Part shown: in pieces, positions 43,852 to 52,487 of the stretch
How positions within the stretch are numbered: the first letter of the stretch is position 1
Layout: each line of letters opens with the position of its first letter
Source: Sphaerochaeta sp.
Lineage (GTDB): Bacteria; Spirochaetota; Spirochaetia; Sphaerochaetales; Sphaerochaetaceae
Reading direction: 5' to 3'
DNA: 64,000 bases
Assembly (NCBI GenBank): GCA_022482495.1
Contig: JAKVPA010000002.1
Coordinates: 242,123 to 306,122 of the forward strand
Position numbers and translations under genes: made by a program
Notes under the pieces: generated by a model
Database searches by the model: none
Seen by the model: only the letters and a program-made list of their open reading frames with translations
What the model was told of the DNA's origin: nothing

Positions 43852-43868
43852 ACAGGGCAGGTCCCTGT
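43852..43868 (+). promoter_or_regulatory. Hairpin directly before the gap ribosome site
   Basis: ACAGGG and CCCTGT form a 6-bp stem with a 5-nt loop, followed at once by GAAGGAG. It may stabilise the message or tune initiation. Confidence 0.4.
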
Positions 43869-43883
43869 GAAGGAGTTTTTTCT

Positions 43884-44897
43884 ATGGCAAAGATTCGTGT
43901 TGGTATCAACGGATTCGGAAGAATCGGCCGTCTGGCTTTCAGAAGGATTCTGGAGGTTGGAACAGAGATGGAAGTGGTCGCGATCAACGACCTGACCAGC
44001 CCGTCGGTTTTGGCCCATCTGCTCAAGTACGACAGCACTCACGGGACGTTCAAGGGGACCGTTGAGTCCACTGAGGATTCGATCATCGTCGACGGCAAGA
44101 AGATCCGCATCTACGCCGAGAAGGATGCCCACAACATTCCGTGGGGCGCCGAGAAGGTTGATGTGGTTCTGGAGTCCACCGGGTTCTACACCTCCGCTGA
44201 GAAAGCCCAGGCCCACCTGGATGCCGGTGCCAAGAAAGTCTTGATCTCCGCTCCTGCGGGCAAGATGAAGACGATCGTCTACAGCGTCAACGACAACACC
44301 CTGACCAAGGACGACAAGATCATCAGTGCCGCGTCCTGCACCACCAACTGTCTGGCCCCGATGGCCAAGGCTCTGAATGATGCGTTCGGCATTGAGATCG
44401 GCACGATGACCACCATTCACGCCTACACCAGCACCCAGATGCTGCTTGACGGACCGGACCGCAAGGGCAACCTTCGCAATGGCCGCGCCGCTGTCGAGAA
44501 CATCATCCCGCACTCCACCGGTGCCGCGAAAGCGATCGGTCTGGTGCTTCCCGAGCTGGATGGAAAGCTTCAGGGCCATGCCCAGAGAGTTCCTGTGAAA
44601 GATGGTTCCGTCACTGAGCTGGTTTGCGAGCTGAAGGCCAAGAACGTCACCGTTGACATGATCAACGACGTGATGAAGAAGGCCACGACGAACAACGACA
44701 GCTTCGGCTACAATGGCGACGAGATTGTTTCCTCCGATGTCATCGGCATCACCTACGGTTCCCTGTTTGACCCGACCCAGACGGAAGTCTCCACCGTCGG
44801 CGACAAGCAGCTGGTCAAGGTGGTTTCCTGGTATGACAACGAGAACGGCTTCACCTGCCAGATGATCCGCACGCTGAAGAAGTTCGCGTCTCTCTGA
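43884..44897 (+). CDS. gap: Glyceraldehyde-3-phosphate dehydrogenase, class I
   Basis: The 337-residue protein has the NAD-binding [14 protein letters not shown], the catalytic Cys152 in SAASCTTNC, the base histidine in [10 protein letters not shown], and WYDNENGF. It oxidises glyceraldehyde 3-phosphate to 1,3-bisphosphoglycerate in glycolysis. It is monocistronic: own promoter, long leader with a hairpin, GAAGGAG ribosome site and a strong terminator. Confidence 0.98.
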   Translation: MAKIRVGINGFGRIGRLAFRRILEVGTEMEVVAINDLTSPSVLAHLLKYDSTHGTFKGTVESTEDSIIVDGKKIRIYAEKDAHNIPWGAEKVDVVLESTGFYTSAEKAQAHLDAGAKKVLISAPAGKMKTIVYSVNDNTLTKDDKIISAASCTTNCLAPMAKALNDAFGIEIGTMTTIHAYTSTQMLLDGPDRKGNLRNGRAAVENIIPHSTGAAKAIGLVLPELDGKLQGHAQRVPVKDGSVTELVCELKAKNVTVDMINDVMKKATTNNDSFGYNGDEIVSSDVIGITYGSLFDPTQTEVSTVGDKQLVKVVSWYDNENGFTCQMIRTLKKFASL

Positions 44898-44917
44898 GGT
44901 TTCCTCAGGTATGTATC

Positions 44918-44949
44918 ATGCCGGTCCTCTTCGGAAGACCGGCATTTTT
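44918..44949 (+). terminator. Rho-independent terminator of gap
   Basis: ATGCCGGTC and GACCGGCAT form a 9-bp stem with inner TTCG-type loop, followed by TTTTT (44945-44949). It lies 21 nt after the gap stop codon. Confidence 0.9.
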
Positions 44950-44960
44950 CATGTCTCCGC

Positions 44961-44989
44961 TTGAGATGCCTTTTCCGTTGGGGTACAAT
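44961..44989 (+). promoter_or_regulatory. ligA promoter placed for a leaderless transcript
   Basis: TTGAGA and TACAAT are 17 nt apart and the -10 box ends 7 nt before the ligA ATG. Initiation would thus fall at or next to the start codon. Confidence 0.6.
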
Positions 44990-44996
44990 CCAAGGC

Positions 44997-47081
44997 ATGG
45001 ACATCAAAGAAGAAGTGGCGGAGCTTTCCGACAAGCTCAGGGCCTGGCAGAAAGCATACTACGTGGACGACCATCCCTTGGTCAGCGACCAGGAATACGA
45101 CCGTCTGTTCGACCGTCTGTCCCAATTGGAAAAGGAACATCCCGAACTGCGCAGGGACGATTCCCCGACGGTGCGGGTTGGCAGCGACCTGACCAGTGAT
45201 TTCCCCGAGGTGCGCCATACCATCCCGGTGCTCAGCCTGGACAAGGCTTATTCATCCGAGGCGATCCTTTCCTGGATCCAGAAGTGTGAGGAGAAGATGG
45301 ACGAGGAGCTCTCGTTCGTCATTGAGGAGAAGATCGACGGCGTCTCGATGGTTCTGTACTACGAGGACGGAGTGCTGGTCCGTGGGGTGACACGGGGCAA
45401 CGGGACGGTGGGCAACGACGTGACGCCGAACATCAAGACGATCCCGTCCATCCCGCTCAGGCTGCCCGAACCGGTCACCATGGCCGTCCGGGGGGAAGTG
45501 TACCTTCCCAAGGCGCCGTTCGCCAAGCTGAACGCCCAGATGGATCCCCCGTACGCCAATCCCCGCAACCTGGCCGCCGGCACGATCCGGCGCATCCATT
45601 CCAGCGAGACGGCCAAAGTCCCGTTGAACATCTTCGTCTACGAGGGCTTCTGGCAGGGGAACCGGCCGTTTGACGACCACATCCAGATCCTGGAGACGCT
45701 GAAGCAGTACGGGTTCCGGACCAATCCGACCATCGGATATTTCTGCAAGAGCAAGGAGGAGGCCGAGGCACGGCTGAAAAAATCCGGGCTTTCCGGACAA
45801 AGCGGCTCGTTCTCCGACATTCCCGCCTACATCGCAGAGCGCACCCGGAGCCGCAAGGCGCTGCCCTATGAGATCGACGGGCTGGTGGTGAAGATCAACG
45901 AAATCTCCGTCCGTGAAGTGTTCGGCTACACCGGCCACCATCCCCGCTGGGCCATCGCCTACAAGTTCGAGGCGCCGCAGGCCCAGACGGTGCTGAACGG
46001 GATCGACGTCCAGGTGGGGCGGACCGGGAGGATCACGCCGGTGGCCCGGGTCACGCCCACCGAGGTGGGTGGCTCGACGGTCAGCAACGTGACGCTGCAC
46101 AACCAGGATTACGTCGACCAGCTGGAACTGGCCATCGGCGATACGGTGGAGATATCCAAACGGGGCGATGTGATTCCGGCGGTGGAACGGGTCATCGAGA
46201 AGAACGAACTGGGCAACCCCACCTGGAAGATGCCGCCTCTCTGTCCGTGCTGCCACACGCCGCTGGTTCGTCGCGGCGCGCATACGTTCTGTCCCAATCC
46301 GCTCTGTCCCGACCAGATCCGCGGGCGGGTGGAGTTCTTCATCGGCAAGGAACAGATGGACATCGAGACGTTCGGACCAGAGACGGCCGGCCTGTTGATC
46401 GACAAAGGGGTCTTGAAGGACATCCAGGACATCTACACCATCGACTACGCCCACGTGCTGGCGGACGAGCCGGGATTCGGGGAGAAGAAGATCACCAGCA
46501 TCATCGAAGGGGTGCGGGAAAGCAAGAAGCAGCCGTTCCACCGGGTACTGGTCTCCTTGGGAATCCCGGAGATCGGCAAGAAGGTGGTGGACCTGTTGAT
46601 CAAGAACGGGCTGTCCAGCATGGACGAGCTCCTCTCCGTGGCGAAGGCGCAGGATTATCCCCGTCTGACAAGCATCAGCCAGATCGGCGAGAAGACGGCG
46701 AAATGCCTGTTCGACGGTCTGCTGGATCCCTTGAACCAGCAACGGATCGAAGGACTGCGCAGCGCCGGGCTTGCCATGGAGGAGAAATCCGTCACGACGG
46801 ATCTTCCCCAGACGTTCGCCGGCCAGGTGTGGTGCGTCACCGGATCGTTCGAACACTTCAATCCCCGTTCCAAAGCGATGGAAGAGGTGGAGAAGCGGGG
46901 AGGCCGGACGGTCTCCGCCGTCTCCGCCAAAACAACCCACCTGCTGGTCGGCAAAGGTGGCGGCTCCAAAGCGGAGACAGCCCGCGCGCTGGGGGTGAAA
47001 CTGGTCAATGAGGAGCAGTTCCTCGCCCTGCTGGGGCAAGCGCAGTCCTCCGGGGAAGGGCAGGGGGATTTCGGCTTCTGA
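44997..47081 (+). CDS. ligA: NAD-dependent DNA ligase
   Basis: The 694-residue protein has the Ia NAD-binding domain (AWQKAYYVDDHPLVSDQEYD), the nucleotidyl-transfer lysine Lys112 in EEKIDGVS, the OB fold, the four-cysteine zinc finger (CPCC and CPNPLC), helix-hairpin-helix repeats and a C-terminal BRCT domain (VWCVTGSFEHFNPRSKAMEE). It seals nicks in replication and repair. The ATG at 44997 has no good ribosome site. Homology begins here, and the promoter predicts a leaderless or near-leaderless message. Confidence 0.97.
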   Translation: MDIKEEVAELSDKLRAWQKAYYVDDHPLVSDQEYDRLFDRLSQLEKEHPELRRDDSPTVRVGSDLTSDFPEVRHTIPVLSLDKAYSSEAILSWIQKCEEKMDEELSFVIEEKIDGVSMVLYYEDGVLVRGVTRGNGTVGNDVTPNIKTIPSIPLRLPEPVTMAVRGEVYLPKAPFAKLNAQMDPPYANPRNLAAGTIRRIHSSETAKVPLNIFVYEGFWQGNRPFDDHIQILETLKQYGFRTNPTIGYFCKSKEEAEARLKKSGLSGQSGSFSDIPAYIAERTRSRKALPYEIDGLVVKINEISVREVFGYTGHHPRWAIAYKFEAPQAQTVLNGIDVQVGRTGRITPVARVTPTEVGGSTVSNVTLHNQDYVDQLELAIGDTVEISKRGDVIPAVERVIEKNELGNPTWKMPPLCPCCHTPLVRRGAHTFCPNPLCPDQIRGRVEFFIGKEQMDIETFGPETAGLLIDKGVLKDIQDIYTIDYAHVLADEPGFGEKKITSIIEGVRESKKQPFHRVLVSLGIPEIGKKVVDLLIKNGLSSMDELLSVAKAQDYPRLTSISQIGEKTAKCLFDGLLDPLNQQRIEGLRSAGLAMEEKSVTTDLPQTFAGQVWCVTGSFEHFNPRSKAMEEVEKRGGRTVSAVSAKTTHLLVGKGGGSKAETARALGVKLVNEEQFLALLGQAQSSGEGQGDFGF

Positions 47082-47139
47082 CCGGGTGACATTCAGGGGC
47101 AAAACGGCTATAAATGAACTGAGGAAGGAAAGGAAAGCT

Positions 47140-48438
47140 ATGCAAGCATTGGCGATGGAATTGAACAAGACGTTGGAAGGTACCGTTGCTTCGGATTTCT
47201 TGTCTGACGTAGGCAAACGCATCTATTTTCCCAAGGGCATTGTAGCGCAGAGCGCCGAGGCGAAAACCAAGGCCACCTTGTACAACGCGACGATCGGCAT
47301 GGCTACCAAAGATGGGCAGCCGATGTATCTTTCTGACATCTACGACCAGTTCGTTCCCGGTTCGTTCAAGCCCGGCCAGCTGTTCAGCTATGCTCCGGGC
47401 GGCGGGGATCCGACGCTCAGGGACCTGTGGAAGGCGGAGATGCTCCGCAAGAACCCATCCCTTGCCGGCAAGCATATCTCCCGTCCGATCGTCACCTCCG
47501 GTCTGACCCACTCGCTGTCCATCATCAGCATGCTGTTCTCCCAGGAGGGGGACACGCTGGTGCTGCCCGACCTGGCATGGGACAACTATGAGTTGATCTA
47601 CACCTCGCTGAACAACGTTGCCATCAAGACGTTCCCGATGTACGACGCCGCCGACGCGTTCAACGTCGCCGGGATGGTGGACGCCATCAAGAGCGTGAAG
47701 AGCAAGCAGGTCCGGATCCTGTTGAACTTCCCCAACAACCCGACGGGATACACCCCCACCACCAAAGAGATGGGGATGATCACCCAAGCCCTGGTCGATC
47801 TCGCCGAGGACGGCTACAAACTGCTGGTCATCAGTGACGACGCCTATTTCGGTCTGTTCTATGAAGCGGATACGGCCAAGGAAAGCCTGTTCGCCTCGCT
47901 GTGCGACGCCCATCCCAACATTCTGGCCGTCAAAGGGGACGCGGCGACCAAGGAAGCGATGGTCTGGGGCTTCCGCATCGCGTTCGTCACGTTCGGATGC
48001 AAAGGAATGACGGACGAGCAGTACGACGCGCTGGACAAGAAAATGCTGGGCATGATCCGTGCCTCGGTGTCCAACTGCGACCATCCGGGCCAGAGCCTGT
48101 TGGTCCACGCCATGCAGAGCGCCACCTACCAGAAAGACAAGGATGCCGTGTTCACCGAGATGAACGAACGGTACAAGGTGCTGAAGGAAACGCTTCATTC
48201 CTACGTGGACAAGTACGACCTGCTCAAGCCGTACCCGTTCAACAGCGGCTATTTCATGGCCTTCTCCTGCAAGGGAAGCGCCGAGGCGCTGCGCAAGCAC
48301 CTGTTGGACGACTACCACATCGGATGCATCAACATCGCCGACAAGACGCTTCGTCTTGCCTACTGCTCCGTACCGAAGGAGCAGATACCCGGTTTGGTGC
48401 GCCTGGTGTTCCAAGCGGCCGGAGAGTTATGGAACTGA
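47140..48438 (+). CDS. PLP-dependent class I/II aminotransferase
   Basis: The 432-residue protein has the fold-type I aminotransferase pattern: SYAPGGGDPTLRDLW, TSGLTHSLSIISMLF, LNFPNNPTGYTPT (cofactor-binding Asn), ISDDAYFGLFYE and VKGDAATKEAMVWGFRIAF, where the Lys in ATKE is the likely PLP lysine. It resembles MocR-less aspartate-type aminotransferases of anaerobes. The substrate is not assignable. It starts behind AAGGAAAGGA and overlaps the ModE-like gene by 10 nt. Confidence 0.85.
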   Translation: MQALAMELNKTLEGTVASDFLSDVGKRIYFPKGIVAQSAEAKTKATLYNATIGMATKDGQPMYLSDIYDQFVPGSFKPGQLFSYAPGGGDPTLRDLWKAEMLRKNPSLAGKHISRPIVTSGLTHSLSIISMLFSQEGDTLVLPDLAWDNYELIYTSLNNVAIKTFPMYDAADAFNVAGMVDAIKSVKSKQVRILLNFPNNPTGYTPTTKEMGMITQALVDLAEDGYKLLVISDDAYFGLFYEADTAKESLFASLCDAHPNILAVKGDAATKEAMVWGFRIAFVTFGCKGMTDEQYDALDKKMLGMIRASVSNCDHPGQSLLVHAMQSATYQKDKDAVFTEMNERYKVLKETLHSYVDKYDLLKPYPFNSGYFMAFSCKGSAEALRKHLLDDYHIGCINIADKTLRLAYCSVPKEQIPGLVRLVFQAAGELWN

Positions 48439-48821
48439 AATCCAAGCTCTATCTGATCGACGAGGATGGAGAGAAGTTCATGGGCATCGGAGTCCTGTGG
48501 CTTCTGGAAAAAATCGCCATGGAGAAGAGCTTGAGGAAAGCGGCGGCGGATCTGGGTATTTCCTATTCCAAGGCATACATGATGGTCCGCAATTTGGAAC
48601 GATCCCTAGGGGTGGCGGTCATCAACCGCCAGAAAGGCGGCGCTGACCATCCGGGTGCGACGCTCACCCCGTTCGGTGAGAAATTCACCGAACTGTATGG
48701 AACCTTCCAGAGGGAAGCCAAGGAAAGGCTTGAAGGGCCATACGCGACCTTCAAGGCATCGCTCGCCACATTGATGGATGCAGCAGAACAGGAGTCTGAC
48801 GATGGAAAAAAAGAAGATTGA
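48429..48821 (+). CDS. ModE-type winged-helix regulator lacking the molybdate domain
   Basis: The 130-residue protein is a stand-alone LysR/ModE-like winged helix. GIGVLWLLEKIAMEKSLRKAAADLGISYSKAY is the helix-turn-helix, and NLERSLGVAVINRQKGG the following strand-helix region typical of ModE N-termini. The C-terminal part is short and has no Mop domain. Such proteins are often annotated as molybdenum regulators, but the metal-binding part is absent, so the signal is unknown. It overlaps the aminotransferase by 10 nt and pfk by 20 nt. Confidence 0.8.
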   Translation: MELKSKLYLIDEDGEKFMGIGVLWLLEKIAMEKSLRKAAADLGISYSKAYMMVRNLERSLGVAVINRQKGGADHPGATLTPFGEKFTELYGTFQREAKERLEGPYATFKASLATLMDAAEQESDDGKKED

Positions 48822-50134
48822 TTTCACCATTCCGAATCTGGGGGAGGCGAAGATTCCTTCCCCGATTGCGATGAGCGAAAGCCATGGGGATGGATACGCG
48901 GATTATGTCAGTGATGATGACAAGATCCTGTATTCCATTGAGGCGAAGGCACAGGGAGGGACGATCACCTGCAACGGGGACGACTACCTGGAAGGTAGCC
49001 GGTCCACGGGCGAAGATCTACTTCAATCCCGCCCATGTCCACGCGGCGATCTGCACCTGTGGTGGCATCTGTCCGGGATTGAACAACGTCATCCGCGCCG
49101 TGGTGCGGTGCTTCTGGTACCGCTACGGCGTACGGAGGATCAGCGGTGTCCAGTTCGGGTACCAGGGCCTGTTGGAGAACAGCCCCTGGCCGTTGATCAC
49201 CCTGGATCCGGATGTCGTGGATGACATCCAGGAGAAAGGCGGCACGATTCTTGGCTCGGCCCGGGGTGGCGGCAAACAGGTCGACGAGATCGTCGATTCC
49301 CTGGAACGGCTGAACATCAACATCCTGGTGACGATCGGTGGTGACGGCACGCTTCGCGGGGCGAGCGACATCGCCGACGAGATCGAGCGCCGCGGCCTGA
49401 AGATCGCCGTCGTCGGCATTCCCAAGACGATCGACAACGATCTGTTGTACATCCAGAGTTCCTTTGGCGTGGATACCGCCGTGCAGATGGCCGTCCCGGT
49501 AGTCCGGTGCGCCCATGTTGAGGCGAAGAACAGCATCAATGGCATCGGTCTGGTCAAGGTGATGGGACGTGAGTCCGGCTTCATCGCCGCCCGCACTTCG
49601 CTGGCGCAGAGCGACGTGAACTTCTGCCTGATCCCGGAAAACCCGTTTGACCTGGATGGGCCGAACGGATTGTTGGCCCACCTGAAGACCCGTATCGTCG
49701 AACGTCATCACGCTGTCATTCTGGTCGCCGAAGGCGCAGGGCAGGAGTTGCTTCCTCCCGCCACGGAGCATGACGCGTCAGGGAACCTGAAGTTCCACGA
49801 CATCGGCGTGTTCCTCAAGGAGCGGATCAAAGAGTACTTCGCCCAGGAAGGGATGGAGTGCAACGTCAAGTACATCGACCCGAGTTACATCATTCGCAGC
49901 GCAGCGGCGGACAGCTATGATTCCATCTACTGCGCGCGGCTCGGCGCCCACGCCGTCCACGCCGCCATGGCGGGGAAGACCAAGGTGTTGATCAGCGAAT
50001 GCAACAACCGGTTCGTCCACATCCCCATCGCCGCCGCGGTTTCCCGCCGCAACCACGTCGATCTGGAAGGAGCCCTGTGGCGTGACGTGCTGGAGAACAC
50101 CCGCCAGCCGGTATCGATGCGCAATACGCTGTAA
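48802..50134 (+). pseudogene. pfk: 6-phosphofructokinase (ATP-type residues), frameshifted near the N-terminus
   Basis: The first frame (ATG 48802) gives about 65 family-like residues (MEKKKIDFTIPNLGEAKIPS). At about 48988-48996 a one-base shift leads into VAGPRAKIYFNPAHVHAAIC and then CGGICPGLNNVIRAVV, TIGGDGTLRGA, VGIPKTIDNDL and VMGRESGFIA. GGDGT rather than GGDDS suggests an ATP rather than pyrophosphate donor, as in the large group-X enzymes of spirochaetes and protists. It commits fructose 6-phosphate to glycolysis. Apart from the shift everything looks functional, so an assembly error is the simpler view. Confidence 0.88.
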
Positions 50135-50140
50135 TGGTTC

Positions 50141-50187
50141 AAAAGGTCGGTATCGTTCAATTTTGAGAAAATACCGACCTTTTTTTC
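50141..50187 (+). terminator. Rho-independent terminator of the aminotransferase-pfk unit
   Basis: AGGTCGGTAT and ATACCGACCT form a perfect 10-bp stem extended by A-T pairs, followed by seven T. It ends transcription before the candidate small RNA. Confidence 0.9.
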
Positions 50188-50236
50188 ATAATTACCGACC
50201 ATACAATAAAAAGTCAAAAAATTTTTTTTAAGAATA

Positions 50237-50265
50237 TTGACACTTAACCGGTAAACTACTATATT
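50237..50265 (+). promoter_or_regulatory. Consensus promoter of the candidate small RNA
   Basis: TTGACA (50237-50242) and TATATT (50260-50265) with a 17-nt spacer make one of the best promoters in the window. It is flanked by an AT-rich upstream stretch that may act as an UP element. No coding start follows within the unit. Confidence 0.75.
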
Positions 50266-50270
50266 GCGGA

Positions 50271-50380
50271 CAGAAAAGACAACGAGAAGCCGCCGTAAGG
50301 CAGCACAACATCGGAATTTTTTCTAACCTCCTTTTGTACCAACCTTGGGTTTAACCTCCTTTTCCCGGGTTGGTTTTTTT
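50271..50380 (+). ncRNA. Candidate small RNA with two anti-Shine-Dalgarno motifs
   Basis: A roughly 110-nt transcript is predicted from about 50271 to the T-run at 50374-50380. It has no ATG-started frame. It contains a small GTAA-loop hairpin (GCC-GTAA-GGC, near 50292-50301), then TAACCTCCTTTT at 50324-50335. A terminator hairpin of 10 bp follows (CCAACCTTGGG with CCCGGGTTGG, one bulged base), whose 14-nt loop holds a second exact TAACCTCCTTTT (50352-50363). CCTCCTTT equals the 3' end of 16S rRNA and is complementary to ribosome-binding sites. A translational repressor role like that of CCUCC-loop small RNAs in alphaproteobacteria is inference. Confidence 0.6.
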
Positions 50381-50422
50381 ATGTCCCGGAATGTGGGAAG
50401 TTTGTCTCTGACTCCGTTTTCC

Positions 50423-50451
50423 TTGCGTTTTCGCCGTACATCCCCTATGCT
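50423..50451 (+). promoter_or_regulatory. Promoter of the P13-like gene
   Basis: TTGCGT and TATGCT are 17 nt apart, 18 nt before the ATG, with a GAGGAAAGGAG ribosome site between. Confidence 0.5.
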
Positions 50452-50469
50452 TGAGGAAAGGAGACCGAA

Positions 50470-51117
50470 ATGCGAAAGACCATTCTTCTGTCCGTGATCC
50501 TCTGCGCATTCCTGGTGGTACCGGTGACAGCCCGTTCAAACGACCTGTTGAGTGTCTTTCTTCGTGGCGCGACATCCGCGACCCCTACGATCAGCAAGGA
50601 TTGGAGGCCTGATGCGCTGAATCAGGCAAAAACCCTGGCTCCGACGCTGGATGACGCGGGAAGGGACCAGTACTTCAAGGAGCACAAGCTCAACCTGTTC
50701 GTCCCTTCGCTGCTGCAGGCGGTTTTGGGCTTCGGTGCCGGCTCCCGGATGATTGGAGACACAATGGGCAGAACCCTTTCGATGTCTTTTGACGGCATTT
50801 CACTTAGCATCTCCGGGTTGGGGATGCTCCTTTGGGGCGTTGATTTTCTCGTGACGGTAATCTTCCAGTCCATCGCTCATGGGAGCTCCTATTATGAACC
50901 CACCAAACTGGGGCAGGTAGGGCAGACCATGGGATGGATCGGACTGGGCTCCCTTGCCTTGGCGCGGGTGGTCGCCGTGACCCAGCTCTTTGTCTGGGGT
51001 GGTTCGTACAACGCCAAGCTGAAGAAGGCGCTCCGCGCCCCTACGCTGGTCGCCAGGCTTGAACCAGAGGAAAAAGGATTTTCCACCACCATTGCATGGA
51101 ACATTCCGCTTGATTGA
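50470..51117 (+). CDS. Secreted membrane protein resembling spirochaetal P13 porins
   Basis: The 215-residue protein has a signal peptide (MRKTILLSVILCAFLVVPVTA, cut likely after Ala21). Hydrophobic stretches around LNLFVPSLLQAVLGFGAGSRMIGDTMG (about residues 74-100) follow, then SISGLGMLLWGVDFLVTVIF and MGWIGLGSLALARVVAV. The order of a polar N-terminal region and G-rich helices with GDTMG resembles the P13-type porin family of Borrelia and relatives. Similarity is judged by eye and is weak. A role in outer-membrane permeability is inferred. It ends 1 nt before the convergent XdhC gene. Confidence 0.5.
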   Translation: MRKTILLSVILCAFLVVPVTARSNDLLSVFLRGATSATPTISKDWRPDALNQAKTLAPTLDDAGRDQYFKEHKLNLFVPSLLQAVLGFGAGSRMIGDTMGRTLSMSFDGISLSISGLGMLLWGVDFLVTVIFQSIAHGSSYYEPTKLGQVGQTMGWIGLGSLALARVVAVTQLFVWGGSYNAKLKKALRAPTLVARLEPEEKGFSTTIAWNIPLD

Positions 51118-51118
51118 T

Positions 51119-51604
51119 TCAGGATTGTTGCTTGTCCTTGCCGTCAATCGTCTTTTCGATGGCGTCGATGATCTTCTCGTAGCCGGTGCATCGGCAGAAG
51201 TTGCCGGAGATCTGCCTGCGGATCTCATCACGGGTGTACTTCTTGCCGCTTTCCACCATGGGGACGGCGGACATGATGAAGCCCGGGGTGCAGAACCCGC
51301 ACTGGACGGCGCCTTCGTCGACGAACGCCTGCTGCAGGTCGGACAGGTGCCCTTCGGCATCGGAGAGGCCTTCCAATGTCCGGATCGATTTTCCGTTGGC
51401 CCAGATGGCCAGATAGATGCAGGAGTCGTACGTCTCGCCGTCGATCAACACGGTGCAGGCGCCGCACTCTCCGACCTCACAGCCTTTCTTGACGCTGGTC
51501 AGCCCCATCTCGTTGTGCAGAAAGTCCGCCAAAGACATCCGGACGTCGATGTATTCCTCCACCGGTTTCCCGTTGATGGTGCATGTGAGAACCTGCTTAG
51601 CCAT
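51119..51604 (-). CDS. xdhC: Xanthine dehydrogenase small [2Fe-2S] subunit
   Basis: The 161-residue protein is a canonical molybdenum-hydroxylase Fe-S subunit. The ferredoxin cluster is GCEVGECGACTVLIDGETYDSC, and the second cluster is CGFCTPGF with SGNFCRCTGY. It passes electrons from the molybdenum site to FAD. It overlaps the FAD subunit gene by 8 nt and ends the operon. Confidence 0.93.
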   Translation of the reverse strand: MAKQVLTCTINGKPVEEYIDVRMSLADFLHNEMGLTSVKKGCEVGECGACTVLIDGETYDSCIYLAIWANGKSIRTLEGLSDAEGHLSDLQQAFVDEGAVQCGFCTPGFIMSAVPMVESGKKYTRDEIRRQISGNFCRCTGYEKIIDAIEKTIDGKDKQQS

Positions 51605-52484
51605 TGAATTTGCCTCCTGCTCGTTCGATGGACGTCTTCAGCGCCCGTCGGGTCAGTTCCTCGATCAAATGGATCCGGAACTCCTTGGATGCCCGCCATG
51701 AGGTGCGGGGATTGACGTCGTTCAGCGCCGCTTTCGCCGCGTCGTCCAGCAATGCCTGGTCGAAGCCTCGTCCCTGCACCACCTTTTCCACGGTGAAGCC
51801 GCGGACCGGTACCGGGGCCGCGACGCCGTAGGCGATGCGCATCCGTTCAATGTGTTGTTTCTTGGCATCCAGCCGGACGTTTGCGGAACAGGCCATCGTG
51901 GCGATGTCCATCGCCCGACGCATGGCATACTTGATGTAATGCCCGTAGGTGTCCTGGTAGCTTTCCTTGGGAATCCGGATGGCGGTCAGCAGCTCATCCG
52001 GCCGGAGATCGACCTTTCCCGGTCCTTTGTTGAAGTCGGCGTACGGGACGATCCTCTTGCCCTCCACGCTGGACAATTCCAGGATGGCGTCAAACGCCTT
52101 CAATGTGGTGGCGGAGTCGGCGCTGGTCACGCCGTTGCAGATGTTGCCCCCGATCGTCCCGATGTTCCGGATTTGCGGTCCGCCGACCTGGTCGACCGCT
52201 TCCTGGAGCGTCGGGATGTTCTGCTGGATCAACGGGCTTTGGGAGACGTGGGAGAAACTGGTCAACGGAAGGATGACCAATGTCCCGTCTGGCTCCATCG
52301 AGATGCCTCTGAGTTCGTCCAGACCGAAGATGTTCAGGATGTCCCGTCCCGCTTCCTTTCCGGCGCGGATGTTGATCAACACATCGCTGCCTCCGGCGAG
52401 GATGACGGCATCGGGATGCTCCTTGCGCAACCTGAGTGCGTCGGCAAGATTCTTGGGTTGATACAATTCCTTGAAATCGAACAT
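51597..52484 (-). CDS. xdhB: Xanthine dehydrogenase FAD subunit
   Basis: The 295-residue protein carries AVILAGGSDVLINIRAGK and the IRNIGTIGGNICNG loop that hold FAD in molybdenum hydroxylases, and the C-terminal CO_deh_flav domain. It oxidises the Fe-S subunit and reduces NAD. It starts 3 nt after the large subunit stop. Confidence 0.93.
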   Translation of the reverse strand: MFDFKELYQPKNLADALRLRKEHPDAVILAGGSDVLINIRAGKEAGRDILNIFGLDELRGISMEPDGTLVILPLTSFSHVSQSPLIQQNIPTLQEAVDQVGGPQIRNIGTIGGNICNGVTSADSATTLKAFDAILELSSVEGKRIVPYADFNKGPGKVDLRPDELLTAIRIPKESYQDTYGHYIKYAMRRAMDIATMACSANVRLDAKKQHIERMRIAYGVAAPVPVRGFTVEKVVQGRGFDQALLDDAAKAALNDVNPRTSWRASKEFRIHLIEELTRRALKTSIERAGGKFNG

Positions 52485-52487
52485 GCC

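Noticed and set aside
50229..50363. A 27-codon Cys-containing open frame on the minus strand (ATG at 50311) preceded by AAAAGGAGG sequences
   Set aside because: No promoter is visible on that strand, while the plus strand has a consensus promoter and an oriented terminator. It is kept only as the main alternative reading of the small-RNA candidate.
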